Shown: positions 54,553 to 63,369 of the stretch, one piece after another
Layout: every line of letters starts with the position of its first letter
How positions within the stretch are numbered: position 1 is the stretch's first letter
NCBI RefSeq assembly: GCF_004795035.1
Contig: NZ_SSBK01000001.1
Location: forward strand, 1 to 64,000
Reading direction: 5' to 3'
From: Streptomyces sp. A0958
GTDB taxonomy: Bacteria; Actinomycetota; Actinomycetes; Streptomycetales; Streptomycetaceae
Length of the DNA: 64,000 nucleotides
Program-made: the position numbers and the translations under genes
Notes under the pieces: model-generated
What the model was told of the DNA's origin: nothing
Databases searched by the model: none
Seen by the model: only the letters and a program-made list of their open reading frames with translations

Positions 54553-55032
54553 ATGGGGTTTGCGTGCTTCTACCTGTCCGCACTGTTCACTGCGGCTGAT
54601 GAGATTCGGCGCTACCTGTGCTCAGGCGTTCCGGTCGTAGTGGAGAGTTACTTCGCTCGCTGCCTCGCCACCCACAGCGCTCTCGGCGTCCGTCTCAACG
54701 TTGGTCTGCCGCCCGATCTGCCGCAGCCCGTTAGCTACCAGCTGACGTGCAGCGAAGACGAGCGCCGACGCCGGCTCGCTGAGCGGACCAAGCCGGGTTC
54801 CCGCTGGGACGCTCTCATCGAGGGATCTGGCGACCGGGTCGATGACGCCTATGCCCAGTTCCCGATGCACCGCGTGGACACCACGCGTCTGGACCCCGAC
54901 GAGGTCGTCCAGGCGGTTCTCGCCATCGATACGCAAGGAGCCCACCACCGTGCAAACGCGGAGCCTGTGGGAGCACACACTCACCTTCTTTCCCCATTTC
55001 CTCGCCGCGCTGAACGAGCGTGCCACTCCTGA
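54553..55032 (+). pseudogene. C-terminal half of a P-loop (dTMP-kinase-like) protein
   Basis: The 159-residue frame matches the second half of thymidylate-kinase-like P-loop proteins: helix AADEIRRYLCSGVPVVVESY (helix 3 / DRY-like region), then YQLTCSEDERRRRLAERTK (lid-like arginines), and the last helix DEVVQAVLAI. The Walker A lysine loop of the N-terminal half is absent, and no in-frame sequence encodes it upstream: a stop lies at 54535-54537. It overlaps the downstream SAM-binding gene by 83 bases. It is probably a truncated remnant. Confidence 0.6.
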
Positions 55033-55603
55033 CGCCACTGTCGCGGTCATCGGCGCGAGCGACGGCAAGTTCGTCCTGCCGCTGGCCGCCGCCGGCTACC
55101 GGGTGATCGCCGTAGAACGCGACGCTCTTGCACTTCACGGTGGTGAGGTCACGCTCCCGGGTGACAACCGGACCCACGCGATGGGCCTCATCGACCGGCT
55201 CAAGCTCGAATCGCTGTACGACCGAGTGCAGGTCGTGGAGGGGGACTTCCTTCAAGGGGAGCCTCTGGACATGCCCTGCGACGCGATCTGGACGAGCTGC
55301 TCGTGGCATTACAGTGCCAACCACCATCGCCCGCTCGCCGAGTTCCTCACCCGCATGCAGTCGTCGGTACGCCGGGGCGGGCTGTTCGGCGCGGAGTTCA
55401 TGATGCCTGTCACCCAGCGCCAGAGCCTGATCGAGCATTACACGTCCCCTGAGGAACTCAGGTGTCACTTCATCGGCGACTGGGACGTTCTGCTGACCCT
55501 GAGCACGAGTGAGTTCGCCGAGCGGGCGCACATCGGTCAGCTCCAGGACCACACCCACCGAATGGGCCTGCTTCTTGCGGGCCGCGTGTCCTCGCAGCGC
55601 TAA
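54950..55603 (+). CDS. SAM-binding Rossmann protein (class I methyltransferase-like)
   Basis: 217 residues from GTG 54950 with AAGGAG nine bases upstream. Motif I is VAVIGASDGKFVLPLAAAG and the acidic end of strand 2 is in VIAVERDAL, both near the N-terminus; VVEGDFLQGEPLDMPCDAIW supplies motifs III-IV. Methyl transfer to a small molecule or nucleotide is likely. It is preceded by the kinase remnant and followed 10 bp later by the CYTH gene, so the two form an operon. Confidence 0.75.
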   Translation: MQTRSLWEHTLTFFPHFLAALNERATPDATVAVIGASDGKFVLPLAAAGYRVIAVERDALALHGGEVTLPGDNRTHAMGLIDRLKLESLYDRVQVVEGDFLQGEPLDMPCDAIWTSCSWHYSANHHRPLAEFLTRMQSSVRRGGLFGAEFMMPVTQRQSLIEHYTSPEELRCHFIGDWDVLLTLSTSEFAERAHIGQLQDHTHRMGLLLAGRVSSQR

Positions 55604-55613
55604 GGAAGAACCC

Positions 55614-56210
55614 ATGAAGCACGAGTACGAGGCCAAGTTCCTCGCCATCGACGTCGTCGGCATTCAGGCCAAGCTGACGACCCTGGGCGCAGCCCAAGCG
55701 TTCCCGCGTACCCTTCTCACCCGCAAGATCTTCGAGAACGAGGCCCTCGAAGGAGGTGCATGGGTGCGGTTGCGCGACGAGGGCACCCGCTCGACGCTGA
55801 CTCTCAAGCAGGTCACCGACGCCAGCACGATCGACGGCACAACCGAGATCGAAACCGAGGTCACGGACCTGCACGCCATGGCTGAGATCCTTCGCGGCCT
55901 CGGTATGCGCGAGGTCCGGTACCAGGAGAACTACCGCGAGGAGTGGCGGCTCGGCGAGGTTGCCTTCGACTTCGACACCTGGCCGGACCTCCCCACCTTC
56001 ATCGAGATCGAAGGGCCCGACGAGGCATCGGTTCGACAGGCAGCCGCACTGCTCGAACTCGACTACTCCGAAGCCCGCTTTGGCAGCGTCGATGAGATCT
56101 ACAGGAGCGAGGCCGGTCGGGACATCCTGGCCGAACCCACCCTCCTCTTCGCGGACGCCGACAAGAGCAGGGCAGCCCCAATGCCCGCAGGTGCCCACCT
56201 GGAGAGCTGA
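55614..56210 (+). CDS. CYTH-domain enzyme (class IV adenylate cyclase / triphosphatase family)
   Basis: 198 residues. The diagnostic ExExK motif is EYEAK at residues 3-7, followed by tunnel-fold strands with arginines and acids (WVRLRDEGTRSTLTLKQ, TEIETEVTD, FIEIEGPDE). Members cyclise ATP or hydrolyse triphosphates (thiamine triphosphate, tripolyphosphate). AAGGAAG precedes the ATG. It closes the HD/NUDIX/kinase/methyltransferase island. Confidence 0.87.
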   Translation: MKHEYEAKFLAIDVVGIQAKLTTLGAAQAFPRTLLTRKIFENEALEGGAWVRLRDEGTRSTLTLKQVTDASTIDGTTEIETEVTDLHAMAEILRGLGMREVRYQENYREEWRLGEVAFDFDTWPDLPTFIEIEGPDEASVRQAAALLELDYSEARFGSVDEIYRSEAGRDILAEPTLLFADADKSRAAPMPAGAHLES

Positions 56211-56615
56211 ACTGCCATTGGGACTGGCCGTGCCACAACGGAGAAGGCCCGATGCCGACGCCCGACTGCCGGTGCTGATGGCGAGCCAACCCAGGCGCAG
56301 GCGCACGCGCACGCGCTACGGCGCTGTGGCCGGGGATGTGGGTGACGAGCGTTCAGCCCCGTACGACGCCGGTGCGTTCTGCCTGGGGCGTCCTGTACGA
56401 GTGACTGCCTCGCGGGCCGCGTCGCACTGCTCGCGTCCTGGGGGATTCCCGCCGTGCACCGCGGCGACGCCTCGGAGCCGAGTGGGTATTGGGACCTGGC
56501 ATGACAACTCCCGGTTGCACACGTGCGGTTGTTGGGCCCGCACCTCTTCCAGGCTAACGAGAGAATTACCACTCTGGGTATGCATTGTCATTACTCAGCG
56601 TGGAAGGAATGGATC
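56211..56615. other. 405-bp gap without a recognised gene
   Basis: No convincing frame, terminator or repeat was recognised. A run rich in CGCA/GCAC (56287-56325) is present. Confidence 0.4.
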
Positions 56616-56855
56616 ATGACGACTACGGAACGGCGCAGGGCGGCGGGCAGAGTGCGGGAGGCCGAGGAGGTGGTGGCGCGGCTGAGAGAAGGGTTCGCGG
56701 GGGTCGGGGTCACGCTGCCGTCGCTGCGGGTCGACCCGGTCTCGTGTGCGGCCGACGAGGCGAACGTGCTGGTCGACCTGGGTCGCTGCAACCTCGACAC
56801 GGCGCTGCGCCTGTGCGGTGTGCTGGACGGGAAGGCGGCGGGTCATGGCGGGTGA
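56616..56855 (+). CDS. Small protein of unknown function
   Basis: 79 residues, mostly helical, Ala/Arg/Glu-rich (TTTERRRAAGRVREAEEVVARLREGFAG), with DEANVLVDLGRCNLDTALRLC near the end. GGAAGGAA precedes the ATG. It overlaps the next gene by 11 bases. Its N-terminal charged helix resembles small companion proteins found beside Streptomyces Xre/DUF397 clusters, but no family is recognised. Confidence 0.6.
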   Translation: MTTTERRRAAGRVREAEEVVARLREGFAGVGVTLPSLRVDPVSCAADEANVLVDLGRCNLDTALRLCGVLDGKAAGHGG

Positions 56856-57087
56856 GTGCGGCGGACTGGAGGCGTGTACGCCGGAGCCGGGGTCGTTCGC
56901 CGTGGACGTGCGGGACGGGCGGGTGGGCCGGGTGATGGGGCGCGTCGGGCCGTACGTGCAGCTTCGGCCGCCGGGTGGTGGGCCGGAGTGGGACTGCCCG
57001 CCCGACTCCGTCCGGCCGGCCCCGCCGGGGGTCGTGCTGCGGGCGCGGGTGACGGAGCTCAACCGGGAGGGCCAGCTGCCCCGGTGA
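56845..57087 (+). CDS. Small protein of unknown function
   Basis: 80 residues, Pro/Gly/Arg-rich, with the segment VRDGRVGRVMGRVGPYVQLRPPGGGPEWDCP in the middle, a recurrent motif of short actinobacterial proteins beside regulators. It overlaps the upstream gene by 11 bases, so the pair is translationally coupled. No function is known. Confidence 0.65.
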   Translation: MAGECGGLEACTPEPGSFAVDVRDGRVGRVMGRVGPYVQLRPPGGGPEWDCPPDSVRPAPPGVVLRARVTELNREGQLPR

Positions 57088-57125
57088 GGGGGGCGGGCTG
57101 TCAGCGATGGGCGGGACGGTGAGGC

Positions 57126-57698
57126 ATGGGACTTTCGATCCGGGCGAGTGCCGATGAGGCGACGGGACTGTGGACTGCCGTTGGCGACGACGGCAGCAGG
57201 TCGCACAGTGCTGCGGCGGACACGTACGAGGAGGCGGTGGCGTTGGTTCACGAGGCGTTCGGGCTGCCCGCTCATCGGCCGTCGCCTGCGCTGCCGCCCG
57301 GATGGCACCGGTTCACGCTGATCCACTGCCCGGTGGGGAAGCGTCCACGCGTGGACGGCCCGGAGTACGACGGAATCAGGTCCAGCCCACCGCAGGGGTG
57401 CAGGGTCGAGGATGGCGGTGAGTGTTTCGGGCTCGTCTGCGAGCGACAGGGGGCGACACTGCTCGACGCGGTGGCCGAGGTGTGTGCCGAGATCCGGACG
57501 GGACACGGTCTGCTGATGACCGATCTCGGGATCGAGAAGCTGTGGGAGTGGTCGGCGGACGGCACCGACGGGTGGGATGCGGAGATCGTGGGCCAGTTGC
57601 TCCTGATGGCCGCGGAACGCGGACCGAAGCTCGGGTACGGCGTGGACGACCTCGTACGGTTCCTGCACACGGCTGCCGGGACTCGGGGCGGTCGGTAG
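57126..57698 (+). CDS. Hypothetical protein
   Basis: 190 residues. The N-terminal part (about 1-50) resembles a small antiparallel sheet of the type seen in HicB-like or DUF1902 folds (GLWTAVGDDGSRSHSAAADTYEEAVALVHEAF), and the C-terminal part is helical. No catalytic motif is visible. It begins 38 bp after the preceding gene and is followed 9 bp later by the IMPase-like gene, so it may be part of one operon. Confidence 0.6.
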   Translation: MGLSIRASADEATGLWTAVGDDGSRSHSAAADTYEEAVALVHEAFGLPAHRPSPALPPGWHRFTLIHCPVGKRPRVDGPEYDGIRSSPPQGCRVEDGGECFGLVCERQGATLLDAVAEVCAEIRTGHGLLMTDLGIEKLWEWSADGTDGWDAEIVGQLLLMAAERGPKLGYGVDDLVRFLHTAAGTRGGR

Positions 57699-57707
57699 CC
57701 TGCGGGC

Positions 57708-58541
57708 ATGGTGACCATGGACATGAGCATGGAAAGCGATGCCCGACTGGCCGTCAGGGCGGCCCGCGCGGGCGCGGCCGTCGTGCGCGAGATGTACGGG
57801 GAGCCGCTGGCGCGGTTCGAGAAGTCCGCCGGTGACTTCGCTACGGCGGCGGACATCGCGGCCGAGGAGGCCATACTCGGCGTGCTCCGCGCTGCCCGGC
57901 CCGATGACGCGGTGACGGGGGAGGAGAGCGGGGCGAGCGGGGACGCGGGCGCTGAGCGCAGGTGGCTGGTCGATCCGCTGTGCGGCACGCTGAACTACGC
58001 GGTGGGCAACATGCTGGTCGCGGTGAACGTCGCCCTGCGGGCGGGCTCCGGCATCACGGCGGCTGCCTCCGCCGACCCGTTCAGCGGCGAGGTCTTCTGG
58101 ACCGACGGTGCGCAGGCGTGGGTGCGGGCGGGGGACGGGGCCGACGAGAAGCTCATACCCTCGGCCGGGTCACGGCTGGTCGACGTCAACCTCGACCCGC
58201 CGTTCCCGCACGCCCCCGGCTTCCGCGCGGTGGACCTCCTGGCCGCACCGGAGTTCGTCGCCGGGTTCCGGCCGCGCGTCGTCTCCAGCACGCTGGCCGT
58301 CGCCTGGGTCGCCGCCGGCCGTCGGGCCGCGTACGTCACCGACGGGACCCCGGGTCTGCGCCTCGAAAGCGTCCACTGCGCCGCGGGCATCGCGCTCTGC
58401 GAAGCCTCCGGATGCGTCGTGACCGGTATCGACGGCGAGCCCGTGCACACGGGCGCGGGCGGCCTGATCGTGGCGGCGGACCGCGAGACGCACGACGCGT
58501 TGCTGGCGATGGCGAGGAAGCAGGCCGCAGCCGGGGAGTGA
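57708..58541 (+). CDS. Inositol monophosphatase-family protein with altered metal site
   Basis: 277 residues of the FIG fold. The first metal ligands are intact: D-x2-T-x2-D-x2-E region (SAGDFATAADIAAEEAI) and GEES. But the DPxDGT box reads DPLCGT, with Cys replacing the second Asp, and the WDxAAG box reads VHCAAG, without Trp and Asp. Two of the metal-binding aspartates are therefore gone, so phosphatase activity is doubtful; a binding or regulatory role is possible. Alternative start at Met4. It closes the run of small plus-strand genes. Confidence 0.75.
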   Translation: MVTMDMSMESDARLAVRAARAGAAVVREMYGEPLARFEKSAGDFATAADIAAEEAILGVLRAARPDDAVTGEESGASGDAGAERRWLVDPLCGTLNYAVGNMLVAVNVALRAGSGITAAASADPFSGEVFWTDGAQAWVRAGDGADEKLIPSAGSRLVDVNLDPPFPHAPGFRAVDLLAAPEFVAGFRPRVVSSTLAVAWVAAGRRAAYVTDGTPGLRLESVHCAAGIALCEASGCVVTGIDGEPVHTGAGGLIVAADRETHDALLAMARKQAAAGE

Positions 58542-58660
58542 AGCGCCCGCGGTGCTCGGTGCGCCGCCCACACGGACGTGGGACGCTGAGGAAAGCGGCC
58601 CCGCGCCGCGAAACCGTCGATCTACGCTCCCCCGACAGGCTTCAGAAGAAGGAACCCGCG

Positions 58661-59266
58661 ATGACCGCCGCGATGGTCGAGCACCAGCAGGACCCTGAAG
58701 GCCGCCAGTGGGAGTACCTGCTGCACACCTGGCAGGAACTGGACGTGCCCGAGGGGTGGCGCGCCGAGATCGACGAAGGACGGAGCTCCTTGGTACCGCC
58801 GCCGCATGCGCATCGCAACGGGATCGCCGCCAAGGTGCAGCGCTGCCTCTATGCCAATCTGCCCGACGAGCTGGAGATCTACCAGACCCTCGGTGTGCAG
58901 GTGGCACCCCTCGGCAAGCTGTACGTTCCGGACCTCGTGGTCATGCCGTCCGAGCTGATCGATTCCGCCGATCCCGACACCAGCATCCCCATGGACGCGT
59001 CGGAAGCCCTCCTCATCGCCGAGATCACCTCGAAGGTGAACGCCGGCGAGGACCGTACGAAGAAGTACCGCGCCTACGCCCGCGCGGGCGTGTCCATGTA
59101 CCTGCTGATCGACCGGTTCGACACCCGCGGGGCCACGGCCACCCTGTTCACCGAGCCGAACGACGACGGCACGTACAAGCAGTCCGACCCGGTGCCGTTC
59201 GGCAAGCCGCTCGTTTGGCCCGCACCCTTCGACGTCACGCTGCCCACGGACGGCTTCCCGGGCTGA
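58661..59266 (+). CDS. Uma2-family (DUF820) PD-(D/E)XK endonuclease-like protein
   Basis: 201 residues. It opens MTAAMVEHQQDPEGRQWEYL and carries the nuclease-fold core: GVQVAPLGKLYVPDLVVMPSE (Asp in PD), then LLIAEITSKVNAGEDRTKKYRAYARAGVSMYLLID, with E-x-T-S and the later K forming the (D/E)xK-like site. Uma2 proteins are common in Streptomyces and unassigned in function. GAAGAAGGAA precedes the ATG. A bidirectional terminator separates it from the convergent PTS gene. Confidence 0.88.
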   Translation: MTAAMVEHQQDPEGRQWEYLLHTWQELDVPEGWRAEIDEGRSSLVPPPHAHRNGIAAKVQRCLYANLPDELEIYQTLGVQVAPLGKLYVPDLVVMPSELIDSADPDTSIPMDASEALLIAEITSKVNAGEDRTKKYRAYARAGVSMYLLIDRFDTRGATATLFTEPNDDGTYKQSDPVPFGKPLVWPAPFDVTLPTDGFPG

Positions 59267-59281
59267 GGCCCTACGGCAGAG

Positions 59282-59307
59282 CGGCGGCACCCCATCGGGT
59301 GCCGCCG
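59282..59307. terminator. Bidirectional terminator
   Basis: CGGCGGCACCC (59282-59292) and GGGTGCCGCCG (59297-59307) with a 4-nt loop, between the convergent Uma2 and PTS genes. Confidence 0.85.
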
Positions 59308-59331
59308 TTCCGTGCGTACGTGCTCCGCCCG

Positions 59332-60843
59332 TCAGACCGCCGCCGGTTCCTTCGGCGTGGCGGACGCCGTGGCCGGGTCCGGAGCGGGGGCCGGGGAGGC
59401 CGTCGCCTCCTGGGACACGTTGAACTCCGCCAGCAGATCCTTGCTGAAGCCGAAGAAGTACGTGGCGACGAAGCCCGCCAGGTAGCCGACGACCAGGCCG
59501 CCCGCGTAGATCGCGATCGTCGCGCCCAGGCCGTGGTTGCCGTCGAGCAGGGGGAACAGGGCCCAGCCGGACGGGCCGATCGCGGTGGAGCCGACCGCGT
59601 CGCCGAGCTGGTTGAAGAAGCCGACGAACGCGCCGCCGAACGCACCGCCCACGCACGCCGTGACGAACGGGCGGCCCAGCGGGAGCGAGACACCGTAGAT
59701 CAGCGGTTCGCCGACGCCCAGGAAGCCCGCGGGCAGGGCCGACTTGATGGTCTTGCGGATCGACTCGTTGCGCGGGAGGCGGAAGTAGACCGCGATGGCC
59801 GCGCCGACCTGGCCGGCCCCGGCCATGGCGAGGATCGGGAGCAGGACCGTGTAGCCCTGCTGCTCGATCAGCGTCGTGTGGATCGGGATCAGCGCCTGGT
59901 GCAGGCCCAGCATGACCAGCGGGAGGAAGAAGCCGCCGAGGACGAGACCCGCGCCGGCGCCGCCGTTGGAGAGCAGCCAGTCGGCGAACGTACCGATCGC
60001 GGTGGAGACCTCGCCCGCCACGTACATCAGGCCGAAGATCGTGACCAGGCCGGAGATCAGGACCGTCAGCGTCGGCGTGACCAGCACGTCCAGGGCTTCC
60101 GGCACCCAGCGGCGGCACCACTTCTCCACGTACACCGCGAGCACCGCCGCGCCCAGTGCGCCGAGGACGCCGCCCTGGCCGGGGGAGAGCTTCTGGCCGA
60201 ACGCCTCGATGTTCGCGACGCCCGGGAAGACGATGATCGCCGCGACCGCGCCGCCGAGGATCGGTGTGCCGCCGAACTCCTTCGCCGTGTTGTAGCCGAC
60301 GAAGACCGCGATCAGCGCCATGAAGCCGGACGCCATCGCCGCGAGCGCCGGGGTGACCGAGGGCAGCCAGCCGAGGTTGACCAGCAGGCCGTTGAGGCCG
60401 GCGATGATGCCGCAGCCGATCAGGGCCGGGATCAGCGGCACGAAGATGTTCGCGATCCGGCGCAGGAACAGCTTGAACGGTGTGGCGTTCTTCGCCTTGC
60501 GGGCCGCCTTCATCTCGGCGCCCTGCGCGGCCAGCTCCTCGGCCGTGAGCGGGGCGGCGGCCGGGGCGGGGGCCTCGGCCCTGCCCTCCTCGACCAGCTT
60601 CTCGAACTCCGGGGTGACGCGGGCGACCGTACCGGGACCGAGCACGATCTGGTACGTGTCGTCCTCGACCACGCCCATGACGGCGGGCACGGCTTTCAGC
60701 GCCTCGTCCTGGACGAGCGAACGGTCGTGCAGGCCCAGCCGGAGCCGGGTCATGCAGTGAGCGATGGAGCTGACGTTCGCGGCGCCACCGACGAGCGGAA
60801 GGATCGCGGCGGCAGTGGCGCGGTTCTTGTCTTCTGTAGCCAT
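59332..60843 (-). CDS. PTS EIIBC sugar transporter (MurNAc/GlcNAc type)
   Basis: 503 residues. An EIIB domain (residues 1-85) with the phospho-cysteine in IAHCMTRLRL (Cys30) and a linker (Ala/Pro-rich, 88-105) precede an EIIC membrane domain (115-475) with about ten hydrophobic segments and the conserved GVGEPLIYGVSLPLGRPF. It phosphorylates the sugar during uptake. The adjacent murQ indicates N-acetylmuramic acid as substrate. No EIIA domain is present, so a separate EIIA (Crr) is needed. Confidence 0.88.
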   Translation of the reverse strand: MATEDKNRATAAAILPLVGGAANVSSIAHCMTRLRLGLHDRSLVQDEALKAVPAVMGVVEDDTYQIVLGPGTVARVTPEFEKLVEEGRAEAPAPAAAPLTAEELAAQGAEMKAARKAKNATPFKLFLRRIANIFVPLIPALIGCGIIAGLNGLLVNLGWLPSVTPALAAMASGFMALIAVFVGYNTAKEFGGTPILGGAVAAIIVFPGVANIEAFGQKLSPGQGGVLGALGAAVLAVYVEKWCRRWVPEALDVLVTPTLTVLISGLVTIFGLMYVAGEVSTAIGTFADWLLSNGGAGAGLVLGGFFLPLVMLGLHQALIPIHTTLIEQQGYTVLLPILAMAGAGQVGAAIAVYFRLPRNESIRKTIKSALPAGFLGVGEPLIYGVSLPLGRPFVTACVGGAFGGAFVGFFNQLGDAVGSTAIGPSGWALFPLLDGNHGLGATIAIYAGGLVVGYLAGFVATYFFGFSKDLLAEFNVSQEATASPAPAPDPATASATPKEPAAV

Positions 60844-60889
60844 GGTGCGTGGTGCCTTGCTGTGCGGGGGAGGGTGGTGCGGGGGTGGG

Positions 60890-61855
60890 TCAGGTGGTAC
60901 GGGGGGCGGCGGCGAGCGCGGCGCGCAGGTGGCCGTCCGACGCGGACAGGAGCGCGGCGGCGGTGGGTCCGTCGACCTGGCCGAGGATGGTCAGGATGGC
61001 GTTCTTCACCTCGCCGTCGGTGGCGGCGAGGGCCGTCTCGATCTCCTCGTCCGTCGCACCGGTGGCCAGCGAGACGATCCGCCGCGAACGGGCGCGCAGC
61101 TTCTCGTTGGAGGCACGCACGTCGACCATGAGGTTCCCGTACGTCTTGCCGAGCCGGATCATCGTGATCGTGGAGATCATGTTGAGGACGAGCTTCTGGG
61201 CCGTGCCCGCCTTGAGCCGGGTGGAGCCGGTCAGCAGCTCGGGGCCGACGACGACTTCGAGCGGGTGCTCGGCGGCGGCGCCCAGCGCGGAGTCCGCGTT
61301 GCACGACAGGCCGAGGGTCAGGGCGCCCTTCGCGCGGGCGTGCTCGACGGCCCCGATCGCGTACGGGGTGCGGCCGGAGGCGGAGATGCCGACCACCGTG
61401 TCCTTCGCGGTCAGCCCCAGCGCTTCGAGGTCGGCGGCGGCCAGCTCCTTGCTGTCCTCGGCCCCCTCCACCGCGGTGACCATCGCGGACGGGCCGCCCG
61501 CGATGAGGCCGATGACGTCGGCCGGGTCGGTGTTGAAGGTGGGCGGGCACTCGCTGGCGTCCAGCACGCCGAGCCGGCCCGCGGTGCCGGCGCCCGCGTA
61601 GATCAGCCGGCCGCCGCGGGCCATGCGCTCCGCGGTGGCGTCGATCGCGGCGGAGATCTCGGGGAGCCGGGCGGCGACGGCGGTGGGAACGGTCCCGTCC
61701 TCGCCGTTCATGATCCGGGCGATCTCCGGGGTGGCCAGCCGGTCGATCTCGGCGAACTCCGGGCGGAACGCCTCGGTGGTGAGGGTGGCGAGCTGGGCGC
61801 GCAGCTCCCCGTATCCGTCGGGGGTGGCGGTGTCGGCGTCGGTGAGGGAGGTCAT
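60890..61855 (-). CDS. murQ: N-acetylmuramic acid 6-phosphate etherase
   Basis: 321 residues of the SIS fold. Motifs: [26 protein letters not shown], the catalytic Glu in DASE, and [20 protein letters not shown]. It cleaves the lactyl ether of MurNAc-6P to give GlcNAc-6P, which NagA then processes. It is 46 bp upstream of the PTS gene in the same direction, so they form an operon. Confidence 0.95.
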   Translation of the reverse strand: MTSLTDADTATPDGYGELRAQLATLTTEAFRPEFAEIDRLATPEIARIMNGEDGTVPTAVAARLPEISAAIDATAERMARGGRLIYAGAGTAGRLGVLDASECPPTFNTDPADVIGLIAGGPSAMVTAVEGAEDSKELAAADLEALGLTAKDTVVGISASGRTPYAIGAVEHARAKGALTLGLSCNADSALGAAAEHPLEVVVGPELLTGSTRLKAGTAQKLVLNMISTITMIRLGKTYGNLMVDVRASNEKLRARSRRIVSLATGATDEEIETALAATDGEVKNAILTILGQVDGPTAAALLSASDGHLRAALAAAPRTT

Positions 61856-61892
61856 GGAGGGCGGCTCTGCTTTCTCGAAACGCGTGCGGTTC

Positions 61893-61997
61893 TGCGGGTG
61901 CGGGTGCGGGTGCGGGTGCGGGTGCCGGAGTGGTTCGGTGAGGGTCAGCGGGTGCGGGTGTCGGAGTGGTTCGGTGGGGGTCAGCGGGTGCGGGGGT
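61893..61997. repeat. Hexamer run and 36-nt direct repeats between murQ and the RpiR gene
   Basis: Five and a half copies of TGCGGG (61893-61925) are followed by two 36-nt copies (61926-61961 and 61962-61997) that share CGGAGTGGTTCGGTG. The second copy overlaps the end of the RpiR gene. Confidence 0.85.
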
Positions 61998-62898
61998 TGT
62001 GGCGGTGGGCCAGCGCCTCGTAGGAGGCGGCGAGGGCCGGGGCCGCCGTCTCGTACGTACGCTGCGCGACCCCTATGAACAGGCAGTCCACGACCAGGAG
62101 CTGGCTGGTGCGGCTCGACATGGCGGCTGGGCGCAGCTCGCTCTCGCGGGCCGTGGACGTGGTCAGGACGTGGTCCGCGTACTGCGTGACCGGGCCGTCG
62201 GGGCGGCCGGTGATCGCGACCGTCGTCGCGCCCCGGTCGAAGGCGACCCGCAGCGGCTCTATGACGTCGCCCGTCGAGCCGGAGTGCGTGATCGCGATGG
62301 CCACGTCACCGGAGCGCAGCTGCACGGCGTTGGTCACCGCGAGGTGCGGGTCCATGTGGGAGTGGGCGATCAGGCCGATCCGGGACAGCTTCTGGGCCAG
62401 GTCCTGGCCGACGAGGGAGGAGGCGCCCACCCCGTAGATGTCGATCCGGCGGGCCGTGGCGGCGGCGGCGACGGCGGCGCCGAGCTGCACGGTGTCGAGC
62501 CCGGCGGCCGTGTCGGCGAGGGTCTGCTGCTCGTCGTAGGCCAGCTTGGCGACCACATCGGCGATCGGGTCGTCCACCGCTATGTCCGCGGTGACGGCGG
62601 GGGCCCGGCCGGACTCCTGGTGGGCGGCGAGACCGGCGAGCGCGAGGCGCAGGTCGCGGTAGCCGGGGTAGCCGAGGAGGCGGGCGGTGCGGACCACGGT
62701 GGCCTCGCTGGTGCCGGTGAGCTCGGCGAGACCGGTGACCGTCAGGGCGGCGCAGCCGGCCGGGTCGCCGGCGACGGCCTCGGCGACCCGCTGCATGGAA
62801 CGGGTCATGGACGGCGACAGCGTCCGCACCTTGGCGGCCAGGGCGGCCGGGGCCGGCGGCGAGTCCGGGCTGAAACTTTCCTTCAGGTCATTGGTCAT
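61981..62898 (-). CDS. MurR/RpiR-family transcriptional regulator
   Basis: 305 residues. The N-terminal HTH_6 domain ([19 protein letters not shown], then [26 protein letters not shown]) binds DNA, and a SIS domain (residues 130-270: [33 protein letters not shown]) senses a phosphosugar, probably MurNAc-6P or GlcNAc-6P. It is upstream of murQ-PTS in the same direction. A TTGAAA-N5-TTTCAA palindrome sits at its start. Confidence 0.92.
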   Translation of the reverse strand: MTNDLKESFSPDSPPAPAALAAKVRTLSPSMTRSMQRVAEAVAGDPAGCAALTVTGLAELTGTSEATVVRTARLLGYPGYRDLRLALAGLAAHQESGRAPAVTADIAVDDPIADVVAKLAYDEQQTLADTAAGLDTVQLGAAVAAAATARRIDIYGVGASSLVGQDLAQKLSRIGLIAHSHMDPHLAVTNAVQLRSGDVAIAITHSGSTGDVIEPLRVAFDRGATTVAITGRPDGPVTQYADHVLTTSTARESELRPAAMSSRTSQLLVVDCLFIGVAQRTYETAAPALAASYEALAHRHNPRTR

Positions 62899-62900
62899 CT

Positions 62901-62917
62901 TTGAAAGATATTTTCAA
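62901..62917. promoter_or_regulatory. RpiR-type operator
   Basis: TTGAAA-GATAT-TTTCAA, a perfect 6-5-6 palindrome directly upstream of the regulator's start codon. It matches the T-GAAA-N5-TTTC-A pattern of RpiR-family sites. Autoregulation is expected. Confidence 0.75.
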
Positions 62918-63000
62918 TCCCGGAGTCCGTCAACCCCCCTTTGGTCCCTACCTGTGGCAGAAGCCGCGGTATCCCCGCCGGGCAGGTGGACAATGGCTGC

Positions 63001-63369
63001 ATGGAGCCGAACCGTCTGGAGCAGGCGCTGCACACCGCCCGCGCACTCGTCATGGCCGACCTCGCCGCCGGGGAGGTCGCCGAGGCGCAGATCGTCTCGA
63101 TGGTCGAGGACGCGGTGACGCACCGCCGCTGGTGGGTGGAGCAGTGGCCGGAGGGCGCCGAGTTCGTCGTGGGCCTGGTCGCCCAGGACGTGCAGGACGC
63201 GCTGCTGGAGCGGTACGGCCGCTGGCCGCTGTGCCCGGTCTGCGACGCGGGCGACCCGCACGCCCTGGACGTCGAGCCGGAGCTCGGCCCGCACCCGCAC
63301 TGGGTCTGCACCAAGGCCGCGGTCGCGGTCGCCCCGGTCGGCGGTCTCAGCGGGATACTGCGGCCGTGA
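63001..63369 (+). CDS. Small protein with a CxxC/HxxC zinc-knuckle-like segment
   Basis: 122 residues. The N-terminal part is helical; the C-terminal third has CPVCDAGDPHALDVEPELG and then HPHWVCTKAAV, which could bind zinc. No family is recognised. ATG at 63001. It overlaps the next gene by four bases (GTGA), so the two are translationally coupled. Confidence 0.68.
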   Translation: MEPNRLEQALHTARALVMADLAAGEVAEAQIVSMVEDAVTHRRWWVEQWPEGAEFVVGLVAQDVQDALLERYGRWPLCPVCDAGDPHALDVEPELGPHPHWVCTKAAVAVAPVGGLSGILRP

